DNA of 33,090 nucleotides from CAZAPZ01 sp964487285. Its GTDB lineage: Bacteria > Campylobacterota_A > Desulfurellia > JAADFJ01. Made by a program: the position numbers and the translations under genes. Within the stretch, counting starts at the first letter, position 1. Each line of letters starts with the position of its first letter. Shown here in pieces: positions 33,027 to 33,090 of this stretch. Location of the stretch: positions 1-33,090 of the forward strand of contig CAZAPZ010000004.1 of NCBI GenBank assembly GCA_964487285.1, given 5' to 3'. The notes beneath the pieces are model-generated. The model was not told where the DNA came from, made no database searches, and worked only from the letters and a program-made list of their open reading frames with translations.

Positions 33027-33090
33027 TGGTGGAGAGGGGAGGATTCGAACCTCCGAAGGCTCCGCCGACAGATTTACAGTCTGCTCCCTT
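33027..33090 (-). tRNA. tRNA-Tyr (GTA), 5' part cut off
   Basis: Carries tyrosine to UAC/UAU codons. On the minus strand the visible part begins just before the anticodon arm: loop CTGTAAA gives anticodon GTA, then a class II long variable arm (GGC/GCC stem), T stem GGAGG/CCTCC with a canonical TTCGAAT loop, acceptor 3' strand CCTCTCC, discriminator A and an encoded CCA. The acceptor 5' strand and D arm lie beyond the window. It is first in a Tyr-Gly-Thr cluster ahead of tuf, the same arrangement as the tufB operons of many Gram-negative bacteria. Confidence 0.95.

Noticed and set aside
1..33090. Mobile elements, CRISPR arrays, prophage or defence genes
   Set aside because: No transposase, integrase, spaced repeats or foreign composition is visible; every sizeable frame on the coding strand is a core gene.

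Overview
The window is one uninterrupted block of core information-processing genes, all on the minus strand: 46 protein genes and four tRNA genes, with no sign of a mobile element, CRISPR array or accessory island. The DNA is AT-rich. A consensus-like sigma-70 promoter sits before rpsL, all four tRNAs have an encoded CCA end, and the order rpsM-rpsK-rpsD-rpoA-rplQ together with RpoB/RpoC sequence style and a large insertion after the RpoC trigger loop point to a Gram-negative bacterium of the proteobacterial or neighbouring (delta-like, Gracilicutes) type. I cannot name the lineage from sequence alone.

Reading in the direction of transcription (right to left): tRNA-Tyr (cut by the window end), tRNA-Gly, tRNA-Thr and a first tuf gene; rpmG, whose stop codon runs into tRNA-Trp; secE-nusG; the L11/L10/beta cluster rplK-rplA-rplJ-rplL, a 351-bp spacer, rpoB-rpoC; then a clear promoter and the str cluster rpsL-rpsG-fusA-tuf (second copy); then without a break S10-spc-alpha: rpsJ-rplC-rplD-rplW-rplB-rpsS-rplV-rpsC-rplP-rpmC-rpsQ-rplN-rplX-rplE-rpsN-rpsH-rplF-rplR-rpsE-rpmD-rplO-secY-adk-map-infA-rpmJ-rpsM-rpsK-rpsD-rpoA-rplQ, and finally lspA, which overlaps the end of rplQ. 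A hairpin with a T8 tract follows lspA and may end the unit; a 35-codon ORF overlaps it.

Together the genes supply ribosomal proteins of both subunits, the three main RNA polymerase subunits, elongation factors Tu and G, initiation factor 1, NusG, the SecY/SecE channel, N-terminal methionine removal, nucleotide supply (Adk) and lipoprotein signal peptide cleavage. Spacing is mostly 0-25 nt with many overlaps, so transcription units are long and translation is probably coupled.

The window is ordinary in content. What deserves a second look is detail: a perfect 1,225-bp tuf repeat whose edges show that the str copy was the donor, a protein stop codon overlapping a tRNA 5' end, two non-canonical tRNA bases (tRNA-Thr C55, tRNA-Trp A73), an enlarged RpoC insertion, variant LspA motifs, and many GTG/TTG starts. 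I found no undescribed multi-gene system. Start codons of ten or so genes were chosen from Shine-Dalgarno (SD) position and family N-termini; several differ from the longest possible reading frame.
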